DNA of 64,000 bases from Nodularia spumigena CCY9414 (GTDB taxonomy: Bacteria > Cyanobacteriota > Cyanobacteriia > Cyanobacteriales > Nostocaceae): positions 1,823,545 to 1,887,544 of the forward strand of contig NZ_CP007203.1 of assembly GCF_000340565.2 (NCBI RefSeq), in the 5' to 3' direction. Position 1 is the stretch's first letter. The number at the start of each line of letters is the position of its first letter. The notes under the pieces were generated by a model, which searched no databases, was not told the DNA's origin, and saw nothing but the letters and a program-made list of their open reading frames with translations. Both the position numbers and the translations under genes were made by a program. Below are positions 8,759 through 16,624 of this stretch, in pieces.

Positions 8759-8950
8759 TCAACCCAATACACCTTGACATAAAATACCTAAAATCTTATT
8801 CAACTCCTTAATATAATAATTATTCAAATCAATAAATATCTCTGTTCCTTCTAACTTTAAAAACTTCCAAATATCTCCTGTTGTCACCGCACCAGAAATT
8901 GTTTTTATTTCGTTACCTTCCAGTTCATTAAACAACTGTGCTGCTAACAT
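8759..8950 (-). pseudogene. C-terminal remnant of a cyanobacterial hypothetical protein
   Basis: The 63-residue frame ([13 protein letters not shown], then [17 protein letters not shown] and [19 protein letters not shown]) resembles the end of a longer family of about 200 residues that I recall as common in Nostocales and nuclease-like. The upstream two-thirds is absent: the preceding DNA holds a 26-bp copy of the nearby protease gene. It is therefore most likely a decayed fragment. The family assignment is from memory and unverified. Confidence 0.5.
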
Positions 8951-8973
8951 TTTGTGAAAGTATTTTGTTTATC

Positions 8974-8999
8974 CTGAAATTATCTCCACCAATTAAATC
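8974..8999. repeat. 26-bp duplicate of an internal piece of the protease gene
   Basis: The 26 bases starting at 8974 are identical to 8277-8302, inside the aspartic-protease gene of pair A, in the same orientation. The two copies are about 700 bp apart and bracket the DUF5678-like gene and the remnant at 8759-8950. This suggests a decayed second copy or a duplication footprint. Confidence 0.75.
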
Positions 9000-9112
9000 C
9001 ATAATTTAATACCTCTTTAATTCTAGCAGTATACTTTTCAGGAATCAGAAATTTGGTTGAAGTAAAGTTGTTTCTCTAATTTTACCGAAATTATTTGGGC
9101 AATGAATCTGAT

Positions 9113-9895
9113 TTATTGTCCTAAATAAGCTTTTAAAACTTGGGTATTGGTTTGAATTTCGGCGGGAGTTCCTTCAGCTAAATTTTGACCTTCAGCCATG
9201 ACCCAAACGCGATCGCACAAAGACATGATCACATCCATGTTATGTTCAATAATTAGGAAGGTCATACCATCTTGGCGGTTCCATCTGAGAATGCGATCGC
9301 ATATATCATCAATTAGTTTGGGATTCACCCCAGCTGCTGGTTCATCTAATAAAATTAACTTGGGATTTGTCATTAAAGCCCGCCCCATTTCCAGTAACTT
9401 GCGTTGTCCACCAGACAACCCACCAGCATAATCCTGTGCTTTTTGTGCCAATCCCACAGACTCTAACAATAACATTGCTTGTTCTTTGAGTTGCTTTTCT
9501 TCCTTAGCGACAATGTGGGGTTGTAACTGTACTTGCCAAAAATTCTCACCTGTTTGTTTTTGCGCCGCTAGCAGCATATTATCTAACACCGACAACCGCG
9601 AGAGAGTCCGCGCCACCTGAAAAGTCCGGACTAAACCCTGCTGGGCGATTTGATACGGTTGTAGGTGTTGAATGGGTTCACCGTCAAAAATCACGCGTCC
9701 CTTATCTGGGCGAATAAAGCTAGAGAGGAGATTAAATAAAGTAGTTTTACCAGCACCATTGGGACCAATTAAGCCAGTAATGCTACCTTTATTCACCTCA
9801 ATTGTGGCATCTTGGACTGCTTTAATACCGCCAAAGCTTTTACAAAGTCCAGTAGCGGCTAACAAAGGAAGTGGGGGTGACTGCGTATTTACCAT
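9113..9895 (-). CDS. ABC transporter ATP-binding protein, LivG/NatA type
   Basis: The 260-residue ATPase has Walker A GPNGAGKTTLF, the long insert typical of LivG between Walker A and the signature, signature LSGGQRKLLEMG, Walker B LILLDEPAAGVNP and switch His in IIEHNMDVIM. The LivG subfamily energises uptake of branched-chain or neutral amino acids (or urea, as UrtD). The LivM-type permease gene lies 151 bp upstream on the same strand, with a heptamer array between them. In Anabaena such an orphan pair belongs to the N-II neutral and acidic amino-acid permease (NatA/NatC); I infer the same here. No binding-protein gene is nearby. Confidence 0.88.
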   Translation of the reverse strand: MVNTQSPPLPLLAATGLCKSFGGIKAVQDATIEVNKGSITGLIGPNGAGKTTLFNLLSSFIRPDKGRVIFDGEPIQHLQPYQIAQQGLVRTFQVARTLSRLSVLDNMLLAAQKQTGENFWQVQLQPHIVAKEEKQLKEQAMLLLESVGLAQKAQDYAGGLSGGQRKLLEMGRALMTNPKLILLDEPAAGVNPKLIDDICDRILRWNRQDGMTFLIIEHNMDVIMSLCDRVWVMAEGQNLAEGTPAEIQTNTQVLKAYLGQ

Positions 9896-9925
9896 AAAAA
9901 TCCATTACAACTGTTTTTACGTTTA

Positions 9926-10046
9926 CCAATGACAAATGACAAATGACCAATGAGAAGAGGCAGGGGAGCAGGGAGCACCGGAGCAGGGGGGAGAAGACGG
10001 TAACTTCCCAATGACTAATGACAAATGACCAATGACAAATGACCAA
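9926..10046 (-). repeat. Heptamer array (CATTTGTCATTGGT type) with embedded 60-bp spacer
   Basis: Minus-strand units of TTGGTCA/TTTGTCA flank one copy of the spacer also found twice at 1397-1567. The array fills the gap between the permease stop codon and the ATPase start, so it lies inside a presumed operon. Confidence 0.9.
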
Positions 10047-11183
10047 TCACTTACCAAGAGTGAGTTCCTCCTTTTTACCTAAAATACCTTGAGGTCGCCA
10101 AACCATGAGGATCATTAAAATTAGACCAATAACCATGATGCGAAATGCACCTAATTGGTCAGAAGATAAATTGGTAAAAATTTTCGGTAAAAATTCTCTG
10201 GTGGCTGCATCGTAAGTAAAGAAAATCACAGCCCCTAAGATTGTGCCAATGTTATTTCCAGAACCGCCTAAAATTACCATAATCCAAGCGTCAAAAGTCA
10301 GTTGTGGTTGGAAATTATCCGGGTAAATGGCGCTGAGTTGCCAAGCAAAGAAAGCCCCAGCAATCCCGGCGATCGCACCCCCTAACATCAGTGATTGTAC
10401 TTTATACCAAAAAACATTTTTACCCAAAGCCTTCGGTACTTCCTCATCCTCACGGATAGCTTTTAGCACACGACCCCAAGGCGATCGCACCAAAATTTCT
10501 AACCGCCAAAAGATAAAAGCTAAAACCAACAGCGACAATAACATCAAACCTGCTTTGGGTTTATAGTCATACAAACCAATAACGCCAGAAATATAAATGG
10601 CGACTGTCAATAAAGCGAAAATAATTCCTACTCCCAAACGGGAAACTAACTCTTGTTTGCGACTGAGTTTTTTACCCAAATCAGTCACCAGAGATTTTTG
10701 GGCGGTGCGAATCCATCGCCACAAACCAAACAAAGTTAGAATAGCCAGAAGCGTCAGCAATCCCATCATCCCCACTCTGACGAACAAATTGGGCGTTGTA
10801 GATAAAGGAATCGGATAACTTTGGACACCAAAAGTCCCAGATATCCAGGAATCCTTCACAGGTAACTCTTGATTATTCACCACCAAGCGAATTAATTCAC
10901 CCACCCCAATGGTAACAATTGAGAGATAATCTTCCCGTAAGCGCAGAGTAGCAAAACCAATAATTAAACCCAGAAAAGCTGCTACAATTGCCCCCATAAC
11001 TGCCGAAACAAATAAGGGAACTCCCTGAAAGCTTAACAGAACAGTGGTATAAGCACCCAGAGTCATAAAAGCAATATGACCAAAATTAATTAACCCGGTA
11101 TAACCCCACTGCAAATTCAGCCCTAAAGCGAACAGAGCAAAGATTGTTGTAGAAGTTGCCAAAAAGATGAGATATTCAACCAT
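10047..11183 (-). CDS. ABC transporter permease, LivM/NatC type
   Basis: The 378-residue integral membrane protein has eight or more hydrophobic segments. It also has the LivM family hallmarks NLQWGYTGLINFGHIAFMTLGAY near the N-terminus and RSPWGRVLKAIREDEEVPKALGKN, the cytoplasmic loop that contacts the ATPase. LAGAIAGIAG-like and ILGGSGNNIGTILGAV segments follow. A loop of about 45 residues (GLWRWIRTAQKS to LVSRLGVG) makes it somewhat longer than enteric LivM. It is the upstream member of the pair with the ATPase at 9113. The likely substrate is neutral or branched-chain amino acids, by analogy with Anabaena N-II; the substrate cannot be read from sequence. Confidence 0.88.
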   Translation of the reverse strand: MVEYLIFLATSTTIFALFALGLNLQWGYTGLINFGHIAFMTLGAYTTVLLSFQGVPLFVSAVMGAIVAAFLGLIIGFATLRLREDYLSIVTIGVGELIRLVVNNQELPVKDSWISGTFGVQSYPIPLSTTPNLFVRVGMMGLLTLLAILTLFGLWRWIRTAQKSLVTDLGKKLSRKQELVSRLGVGIIFALLTVAIYISGVIGLYDYKPKAGLMLLSLLVLAFIFWRLEILVRSPWGRVLKAIREDEEVPKALGKNVFWYKVQSLMLGGAIAGIAGAFFAWQLSAIYPDNFQPQLTFDAWIMVILGGSGNNIGTILGAVIFFTYDAATREFLPKIFTNLSSDQLGAFRIMVIGLILMILMVWRPQGILGKKEELTLGK

Positions 11184-11269
11184 ATTAAATTAGTTTAAGT
11201 GCAAATATGCGTTATCCAGAAAGCTTGTAAAGACATAGTAAAACCCAGAACCCCACCCCGCCAAAATTA

Positions 11270-11391
11270 TATATAGCAGTTTTCACACAGATAAAGTACA
11301 GACTGATCCATATTCATCTGTGTGCATCTGTTTGCATCTGTGGTTGATTATTGTTTGAAATACTATACTCACGAGCAAACTGCTGTATATA
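11270..11391. mobile_element. MITE-like element with TATATAGCAGTTT/AAACTGCTGTATATA ends
   Basis: The 122-bp element has imperfect inverted termini (TATAGCAGTTT and AAACTGCTGTATA) flanked by TA and no coding capacity. Its interior holds tandem-like ATCTGTGTGCATCTGTTTGC. It lies in the 320-bp gap upstream of the permease gene and the toxin-antitoxin pair; nothing else is seen there. Confidence 0.65.
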
Positions 11392-11503
11392 CTGAGTCCA
11401 TTCCCAAAAAACTAGGCATAGCCCCAGGATAATCTTATCCTGTCGTTAAGCATTGTCAATTTTCGGGAATAATAGTTTTGTGTTTTGGGTAATATTATAG
11501 TTT

Positions 11504-11701
11504 ATGAACTTGCTGAGAATTAGAATCCATCATTTAATCGAGCAATTAAGTGATGAACAATTGCAAAGTGTCTGGGATAATCTCCATGCGTTGCATTGTG
11601 ACTCTTATATGTCGCAAGCGATCCAAAAAGCCAAGCAATTGCAGCAACCGTGGGATATTCTCACCCATGAAGAAGCGAAACGAATGTTAGTGTATTTGTA
11701 A
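11504..11701 (+). CDS. Small protein, probable antitoxin of a RelE/ParE-type pair
   Basis: This 65-residue, mostly helical protein (IHHLIEQLSDEQLQSVWDNL) ends in PWDILTHEEAKRMLVYL. It precedes the RelE/ParE-like gene at 11763 by 61 bp on the same strand. Short helical proteins with a 'LSDEQLQ' segment are common antitoxin-like partners in cyanobacteria. No DNA-binding motif is obvious. The identification rests on size, composition and the neighbour. Confidence 0.6.
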   Translation: MNLLRIRIHHLIEQLSDEQLQSVWDNLHALHCDSYMSQAIQKAKQLQQPWDILTHEEAKRMLVYL

Positions 11702-11762
11702 AATTTAGAAACGCTTTCGAGCTAATGTCAGAACACCTAAAGTTTTGTTAAGGTAACGTCTA

Positions 11763-12020
11763 GTGAGTTTGGAAGTGCGCTACGCCTGGTCTTTTTTGGT
11801 AGACCTGAAGAATTTAGAACCTGTTATCTATCAACGGGTATACGATTTTGTATTTTTCGAGTTTACTGAAAATATGCCTCTGCATAGTCTCCCAGATCTG
11901 CGGTGTCTTGATACTGAGGGCATTTTTCACCGTTTCACCATCGATAATTATCTAGTTGGGATTGAAATTAGGGGTGAAATTGTGAAATTTCTGCGTGTCA
12001 TACCTATGCCAGATGTTTAA
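11763..12020 (+). CDS. RelE/ParE-superfamily toxin-like protein
   Basis: This 85-residue protein has the RelE-like order. An N-terminal VRYAWSFLVDLKNL and helix PVIYQRVYDFVF come first, then a beta-rich half with GIFHRFTIDNYLVGIEIRGEIVKFLRVIPMPD. The last strand (VKFLRVIPMPDV) resembles the C-termini of ribosome-dependent mRNA interferases and gyrase toxins. The start is GTG at 11763. It follows a probable antitoxin gene. Activity, target and integrity of the pair are inferred. Confidence 0.65.
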   Translation: MSLEVRYAWSFLVDLKNLEPVIYQRVYDFVFFEFTENMPLHSLPDLRCLDTEGIFHRFTIDNYLVGIEIRGEIVKFLRVIPMPDV

Positions 12021-12164
12021 ATTAAGTAGTGACTGTTAGATTATGGGTGAATCTGTGACTGATGCTCAATACCCAACACTTAAAACTGTATAAGGCTAGG
12101 CAGGGATGGCTCTAACCATACATTAAACTGGTTTTTGAAGCAATACTTTATTTGAGATTTCCCT

Positions 12165-13751
12165 ATGGATGCAAAGGCACTTTGGCAACGATACCAAAAT
12201 TGGTTATATTTCCACGAGGGATTAGGACTTTACCTGGACATAAGTCGGATGGGTTTTGATCACGCTTTCGTGGACTCGTTGCGGCCGAAGTTTGACAAAG
12301 CGTTTGCGGATATGGCGGAATTAGAGAAGGGTGCGATCGCCAATCCTGACGAAGGCCGCATGGTGGGACATTACTGGCTGCGAAATCCTGATTTAGCACC
12401 CACACCAGAACTTACACAAGAGATAGTCCAAACTCTCGAACAAATCGAAGCCTTTGCCGAAAAAGTCCACACAGGTGCGATTCATCCACCCAAAGCCAGC
12501 CGCTTTACCGATATAATATCCATTGGTATTGGTGGTTCTGCACTAGGGCCGGAATTTGTGGCTGAAGCCCTTGCGCCTGATTTCCCTTCTCTGAAAATTC
12601 ACTTTATCGACAATAGTGACCCCGCCGGAATTGACCGCACTCTCAATCAACTGCAAGACAATCTAGCCAGCACCTTGGTTTTAGTGATTTCCAAATCTGG
12701 AGGCACACCAGAACCCCGTAATGGCATGATTGAAGTTAAAGCTGCCTATGCTAGTAAAAAATTAGACTTTGCTAAACAAGCTGTAGCCATTACTAGCGTT
12801 GATAGCAATTTGGATAAAGTCGCCCAAAAAGAAGGCTGGCTAGCGAGATTTCCCATGTATGACTGGGTGGGAGGACGCACCTCAGAATTATCTGCTGTGG
12901 GGCTAGTACCAGCCGCATTACAAGGTATTGATATTCGCGCCATGATTGAAGGTGCGAAAGAAATGGATGATGCTACCCGCGTCCCCAATTTGGAAAATAA
13001 CCCGGCGGCTTTGTTAGCTTTGGGTTGGTATTTTTCCGGTAATGGTAAGGGTGAGAAAGATATGGTTGTCCTACCTTACAAGGACAGCTTGCTGTTGTTT
13101 AGTCGGTATTTACAACAGCTGGTAATGGAATCTATAGGTAAAGAAAAAGACCTAGATGGCAATACTGTTTATCAAGGTATCGCTGTTTACGGTAACAAAG
13201 GTTCTACAGACCAACACGCTTACGTACAGCAATTACGTGAGGGTATCCCAAATTTCTTTGCTACTTTCATTGAAGTGTTAGAAGACCGTGAGGGTAAATC
13301 TTTAGAAATTGAACCTGGAGTAACTTCGGGCGATTTTCTCTCTGGTTTCCTTTTAGGAACTCGACAAGCGCTTTACGAAAATCAGCGCGATTCCATTACT
13401 GTGACTATTCCCCAAGTCAATCCTAAAACTGTGGGTGCATTAATTGCTTTGTATGAACGCGCTGTTGGTTTATACGCCAGTTTGGTGAATGTCAACGCCT
13501 ACCATCAACCAGGGGTAGAAGCTGGTAAAAAAGCTGCTGCGGTAATTCTGGAATTGCAATCAAAGGTAATGGCTGTATTGCAAAAGGAAAAAACCGCCCT
13601 TTCTCTGGAAGAAGTCGCCCAAAAAGCGGGTGCTGCTGAGGAAGTTGAGGCAATTTACAAGATTTTGCGGCATTTACACGCTAATGGGCGCGGTGTAGTG
13701 TTACAAGGTGAACTGGGTAAACCCGGTAGTTTGAAGGTTTCTGTGGGTTAA
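12165..13751 (+). CDS. pgi: Glucose-6-phosphate isomerase
   Basis: PGI interconverts glucose-6-phosphate and fructose-6-phosphate in glycolysis, gluconeogenesis and the oxidative pentose phosphate pathway used in heterocysts. The 528-residue protein shows [14 protein letters not shown] (about 120-133), [15 protein letters not shown] (phosphate-binding loop), the catalytic region [18 protein letters not shown] and a C-terminal [14 protein letters not shown]. Length and domain order match cyanobacterial Pgi. Start is ATG at 12165. The gene is single and is followed after about 90 bp by a strong hairpin. Confidence 0.96.
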   Translation: MDAKALWQRYQNWLYFHEGLGLYLDISRMGFDHAFVDSLRPKFDKAFADMAELEKGAIANPDEGRMVGHYWLRNPDLAPTPELTQEIVQTLEQIEAFAEKVHTGAIHPPKASRFTDIISIGIGGSALGPEFVAEALAPDFPSLKIHFIDNSDPAGIDRTLNQLQDNLASTLVLVISKSGGTPEPRNGMIEVKAAYASKKLDFAKQAVAITSVDSNLDKVAQKEGWLARFPMYDWVGGRTSELSAVGLVPAALQGIDIRAMIEGAKEMDDATRVPNLENNPAALLALGWYFSGNGKGEKDMVVLPYKDSLLLFSRYLQQLVMESIGKEKDLDGNTVYQGIAVYGNKGSTDQHAYVQQLREGIPNFFATFIEVLEDREGKSLEIEPGVTSGDFLSGFLLGTRQALYENQRDSITVTIPQVNPKTVGALIALYERAVGLYASLVNVNAYHQPGVEAGKKAAAVILELQSKVMAVLQKEKTALSLEEVAQKAGAAEEVEAIYKILRHLHANGRGVVLQGELGKPGSLKVSVG

Positions 13752-13837
13752 TAATTTTAGCTGAAAAACCAGTTTGCGTTAGTCAATTGTTGGCAAGAAT
13801 ATAGCAATACTATCTGATTGGCAAACACGAGAGACTC

Positions 13838-13870
13838 AGATCCCCGACTTCTTGAAGAAGTCGGGGATCT
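13838..13870 (+). terminator. Long hairpin downstream of pgi
   Basis: AGATCCCCGACTTCTT pairs with AAGAAGTCGGGGATCT around a minimal loop, followed by TTCT. It lies 87 bp after the pgi stop. The same palindrome is, as I recall, a dispersed repeat in Nostoc genomes, so it may be a repeat doing terminator duty. Confidence 0.6.
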
Positions 13871-13950
13871 TTCTATTCGTAAGTTAATAAATAAAGATGT
13901 TATTGGCGTACAATTGAGTTAATGCAGTCTTGATCATGAGGGTTAATAAT

Positions 13951-14268
13951 GTGACGCAATCAACGCCGAAACGATCCTTAAGGCGAGGAAGAATTTTTCC
14001 TGAACTGACTTCAACACCAGAGGAACGGGCTAGGCGTAAAGCTGAAGATGAAGTAGTTTATCGCCGTTGTCGCGCTGTATTTGACCGTGTGTGTCCTGAA
14101 TTAATTACAGAACACTATGGCTGGTATATTGCTATAGATCCAAATAGTGGTGATTATTTCGTTGATCAAGATAAAGAACAAGCTCATAAAAAAGCCTTGC
14201 AAAAGTACCCAGATGCTATACATTACGTTTTTGGTCTGAATGAAACAGGAACCACTGGCACAATATGA
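13951..14268 (+). CDS. DUF5678-like small protein, first gene of pair B
   Basis: This is a paralogue of the protein at 8347-8664. The start was chosen as GTG 13951 because the resulting 105 residues then align without gaps with the other copy: MTQSTPKRSLRRGRIFPE against MAQSPSERIVRRGRVFPE. GAGG also lies upstream at a similar distance. An ATG at 13936 would add five residues not shared. The conserved GWYIAIDPNSGDYFVD segment and the C-terminal FGLNETGTTGTI are present. The stop overlaps the next ATG by 4 nt. Function unknown; the paired layout is discussed under findings. Confidence 0.75.
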   Translation: MTQSTPKRSLRRGRIFPELTSTPEERARRKAEDEVVYRRCRAVFDRVCPELITEHYGWYIAIDPNSGDYFVDQDKEQAHKKALQKYPDAIHYVFGLNETGTTGTI

Positions 14269-14627
14269 TTCAGGGTATTTTTGGCAGTAGAGGGCAACTT
14301 TTTTTTGAACTTGATTTGATTACCTCTGATGGATTAAATTTGCCTGTGGATGCCCTTTTAGATACGGGTTTCACAGGCTTTATGGCAATTAATATCCAAG
14401 ATTTAGAGGGTCTTGATTGGTCTTATCTTGGTAATGAACCACTGCGGACTGCACAGGGAGAGGCAAGATTTAATATTTATTCAGGTCAGGTTTTATTGGA
14501 TGGACAGGAGTATGAGATTCCTGTTTGTGCGGGGGATGAAATCACAGAGGTTTTATTAGGTTCAGAGTGGCTGAAAATTTTGCCTTTGGTGGTGAATTAT
14601 CAGGCTGGTATTTTGAGTTTGGGTTAA
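14265..14627 (+). CDS. Retropepsin-like (clan AA) aspartic protease, pair B
   Basis: This 120-residue paralogue of the 7967-8350 protein has the catalytic LLDTGFTGFM (Asp33), then LDWSYLGNEPLRTAQGEA and EVLLGSEWLKIL. The core similarity runs the full length, but the C-terminus is shorter. It overlaps the upstream DUF5678-like gene by ATGA exactly as in pair A. Homodimeric protease activity is inferred from the DTG motif. No signal peptide or membrane segment is visible. Confidence 0.75.
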   Translation: MIQGIFGSRGQLFFELDLITSDGLNLPVDALLDTGFTGFMAINIQDLEGLDWSYLGNEPLRTAQGEARFNIYSGQVLLDGQEYEIPVCAGDEITEVLLGSEWLKILPLVVNYQAGILSLG

Positions 14628-14638
14628 GATTTAACTAA

Positions 14639-14663
14639 CCGCAGAGGCGCAGAGAACGCAGAG
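14639..14663. repeat. CGCAGAGGCGCAGAG-type dispersed repeat
   Basis: An 8-nt-period G+C-rich repeat (GCAGAGGC) lies just after the protease gene. Similar copies lie near 14985-15015, 53545-53572 and 54325-54352, always between genes. Confidence 0.7.
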
Positions 14664-14677
14664 GTAAGAGAATTGTG

Positions 14678-15046
14678 TTATTTGGGGGTGGTTGGTAGGT
14701 CGCGGAGAAAGTAAAAGCGATCGCTCTTCCAATCTTTTCCTTTTTCTCTTCCTAAATAGCCTGTAAGGGGTGAGGAAAGTTCTATTAAGATTTCGTGCAT
14801 TTCTTCTGTTGTTAGCGGTTGCGGTGGTTTTGACTGAATATAAGCTACCCGTAGAGCATCAACAGCCAAAACAAGAGCCTTGATAATTTTTGGCAAAATA
14901 GGCAAAAATAAGTGTACATCAACGTTTCGAGTAAAAGGTAACTGATACCAATTCTGTATGAAGATGCAATGAATTAAGAGAAACAAACCGCAGAGACGCA
15001 GAGGACACAGAGAGAAAAAGGGTTTAAAAATTCGGCGCAACCTCAC
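14678..15046 (-). CDS. Hypothetical protein, probably an N-terminally damaged gene
   Basis: The frame encodes 122 residues, but about the first 45 (FSLCPLRLCGLFLL) are read through the CGCAGAG repeat and are unlikely to be original. The remainder (IIKALVLAVDALRVAYIQSK, then TTEEMHEILIELSSPLTGYLG and SDRFYFLRDLP) looks protein-like and may be the C-terminal end of a lost gene. No ribosome binding site is convincing. I do not recognise a family. Confidence 0.35.
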   Translation of the reverse strand: MRLRRIFKPFFSLCPLRLCGLFLLIHCIFIQNWYQLPFTRNVDVHLFLPILPKIIKALVLAVDALRVAYIQSKPPQPLTTEEMHEILIELSSPLTGYLGREKGKDWKSDRFYFLRDLPTTPK

Positions 15047-15093
15047 AAAGAGATGGTATGAGAATCTGAAACCCTTGTCCTAATGTGAATACA

Positions 15094-15372
15094 TTAAGAA
15101 AAATTTCGTCCCCAAAACATGCTGCAAAGTCCAAAAATAGCTGTACCGAAAATTGCCGTGACAATTTCTAGTTTTCCTGTGATTACTGCAACGATTAATA
15201 CCAACATAAATGCAATAAAAATAAACCAACCAAACTGTCTTTTCGTGTTTGCTTGCTCTATTATCGCTTTACTACCTAAAATAGTTAACACCAGAGATCC
15301 CACCGCTAACAATTCCAACACCAACATTTTTGTCATTATTTTGACGCTCATAACGTTTATGCGATATTGCAA
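15094..15372 (-). CDS. Small membrane protein of unknown function
   Basis: The 92-residue frame encodes about three hydrophobic segments: MLVLELLAVGSLVLTILG, FGWFIFIAFMLVLIVAVITG and VTAIFGTAIFGLCSMF. A short polar loop KAIIEQANTKRQ lies between the first two. The true start may be the internal ATG of MSVKIM or MTKML. A MITE starts 10 bp upstream of the first ATG, so its promoter may be altered. No family is recognised. Confidence 0.45.
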   Translation of the reverse strand: MQYRINVMSVKIMTKMLVLELLAVGSLVLTILGSKAIIEQANTKRQFGWFIFIAFMLVLIVAVITGKLEIVTAIFGTAIFGLCSMFWGRNFS

Positions 15373-15381
15373 CTTATATTT

Positions 15382-15472
15382 AGGACTTACGCAAGAACTC
15401 TCTGAAACCCTCTTGACTTCGTGTCCTTTGTGTCCTTCGTGGTTCGTTTTTTCATAATTTTGCGTAAGTCCT
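15382..15472. mobile_element. MITE-like element with AGGACTTACGCAA ends (copy 2 of 3)
   Basis: A 91-bp element has perfect 13-nt inverted termini AGGACTTACGCAA/TTGCGTAAGTCCT. Its interior (GAACTCTCTGAAACCC, GTGTCCTTCGTGG) is shared with the copy at 57064. It appears to be the uninterrupted form of that element. Confidence 0.8.
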
Positions 15473-15588
15473 GATATTATTTAATTTGCCAATTTATCAC
15501 CCATATTCCACATCCTCAACTGTCACACATAAACAAAACAGTGGTGATAGTTTTTGTATACGCGATTTCTAGTCGCCTGGAAAAATGC

Positions 15589-16036
15589 TTAATTCATTGC
15601 CAAAATTTTCTGCGCGGGATCATATTGATCCCGCACAGATTGCGCCGAAATCTGCACAGCTTCTCTTTCCCCATCAGTGAGATGCAATTCCAAAATATTC
15701 TCAACTCCAGCGCAACCCAAACGACAGGGAACGCCAATCACAACATCATTTAAACCATATTCGCCTTGTAAACAAGTCGCCACAGGTAACAACCGCGACT
15801 GATTCAACAAAATTGATTCCACCATCACACTCGCAGCAGAAGCAGGGGCAAAAAATGCTCCACCAGTCCGCATCAATTCCACAATTTCCGCGCCCCCGTT
15901 GCGGGTTCTCTCTCCCAAACGGGCAATTGTGGCTGTATCCAATAATTATGTGATGGGAATGCCGTTAACAGTAGCATAACGCGATAAAGGAAGCATTAAA
16001 TCACCATGCCTACGCAATACCATCGCCTTGACATCA
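15589..16036 (-). pseudogene. mdh: Malate dehydrogenase pseudogene, C-terminal half
   Basis: This is a duplicate of the second half of the intact mdh at 19486-20442, in the same orientation about 4 kb away. It corresponds to roughly residues 173-318. A GAA to TAA change creates a stop where the intact protein has PITELLDSA (read here as PIT-stop-LLDTA). The catalytic-His region reads LRRHGD in place of LGSHGD. The last residues also diverge. The upstream edge joins the truncated gene at 16034-16336. With the N-terminal NAD-binding half missing it cannot be a functional enzyme. Confidence 0.9.
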
Positions 16037-16336
16037 CCAAGTACCAACAATAGTCCCTTCAAACTTAAAATCACCACTCCTCAAACTCTCACCTAGAACC
16101 TCCAAACCCTTGGGAGAAGTTAAAGAGTATCCAGTTTTGGAAATTGCGATCGCCCCTTCAGCCTGTAATTCCGCGAATATATCCTTAAAATCTGCTACCT
16201 TCTTACCCTTAGATATAATGCGCTTCGTTAGTTGACCCTTCTTTACTTCCTGCTTTATTGCTCCCAAATCCCACAAAGCCAGCAGCAGACGTGTTTTAGC
16301 TTGGGTAGCCTGTAAAAGATTTTGTCCCGCACCCAT
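16034..16336 (-). pseudogene. N-terminal part of a hypothetical protein, cut by the mdh duplicate
   Basis: The 100-residue frame starts MGAGQNLLQATQAKTRLLLALWD and contains a possible winged-helix-like segment (KVADFKDIFAELQAEGAIAI). It stops at GTIVGTW, where the mdh-derived DNA begins; the stop TGA comes from the junction. I recall longer cyanobacterial proteins with this N-terminus, so the gene is probably truncated. Whether the fragment is expressed is unknown. Confidence 0.55.
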
Positions 16337-16624
16337 ACCGTGTTTCCTATTTGACTAATATTTATAATCATAATGTTATTTGATGTGTTTGGCTAGAAAA
16401 CAAAAATCGGTACGCCCAAATCTAACTCAGAGGTGGGGCGCTTCATAGCTACTCTAGGGAAGCATTTCCCGAATTGACCAATGGTGTGTAATTTATATCT
16501 ACCCCAAGTATTTCTTATACATTTCCTCTTGACTTTAATTCTTAAAAGCTCTAAATTCTTTTATTGGGATAATTGACAATAATTAACGATATTTTTGCAA
16601 AGAGTTCTTAATCAAGAGGGGCAA

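Noticed and set aside
16533-16558. CTTTAATT-CTTAAAAG-CTAAATTC as a Pho box upstream of phnD
   Set aside because: The units do not keep the expected 11-nt spacing and match the PyTTAAPyPy(T/A) pattern only loosely. Position is right but support is too weak to call.
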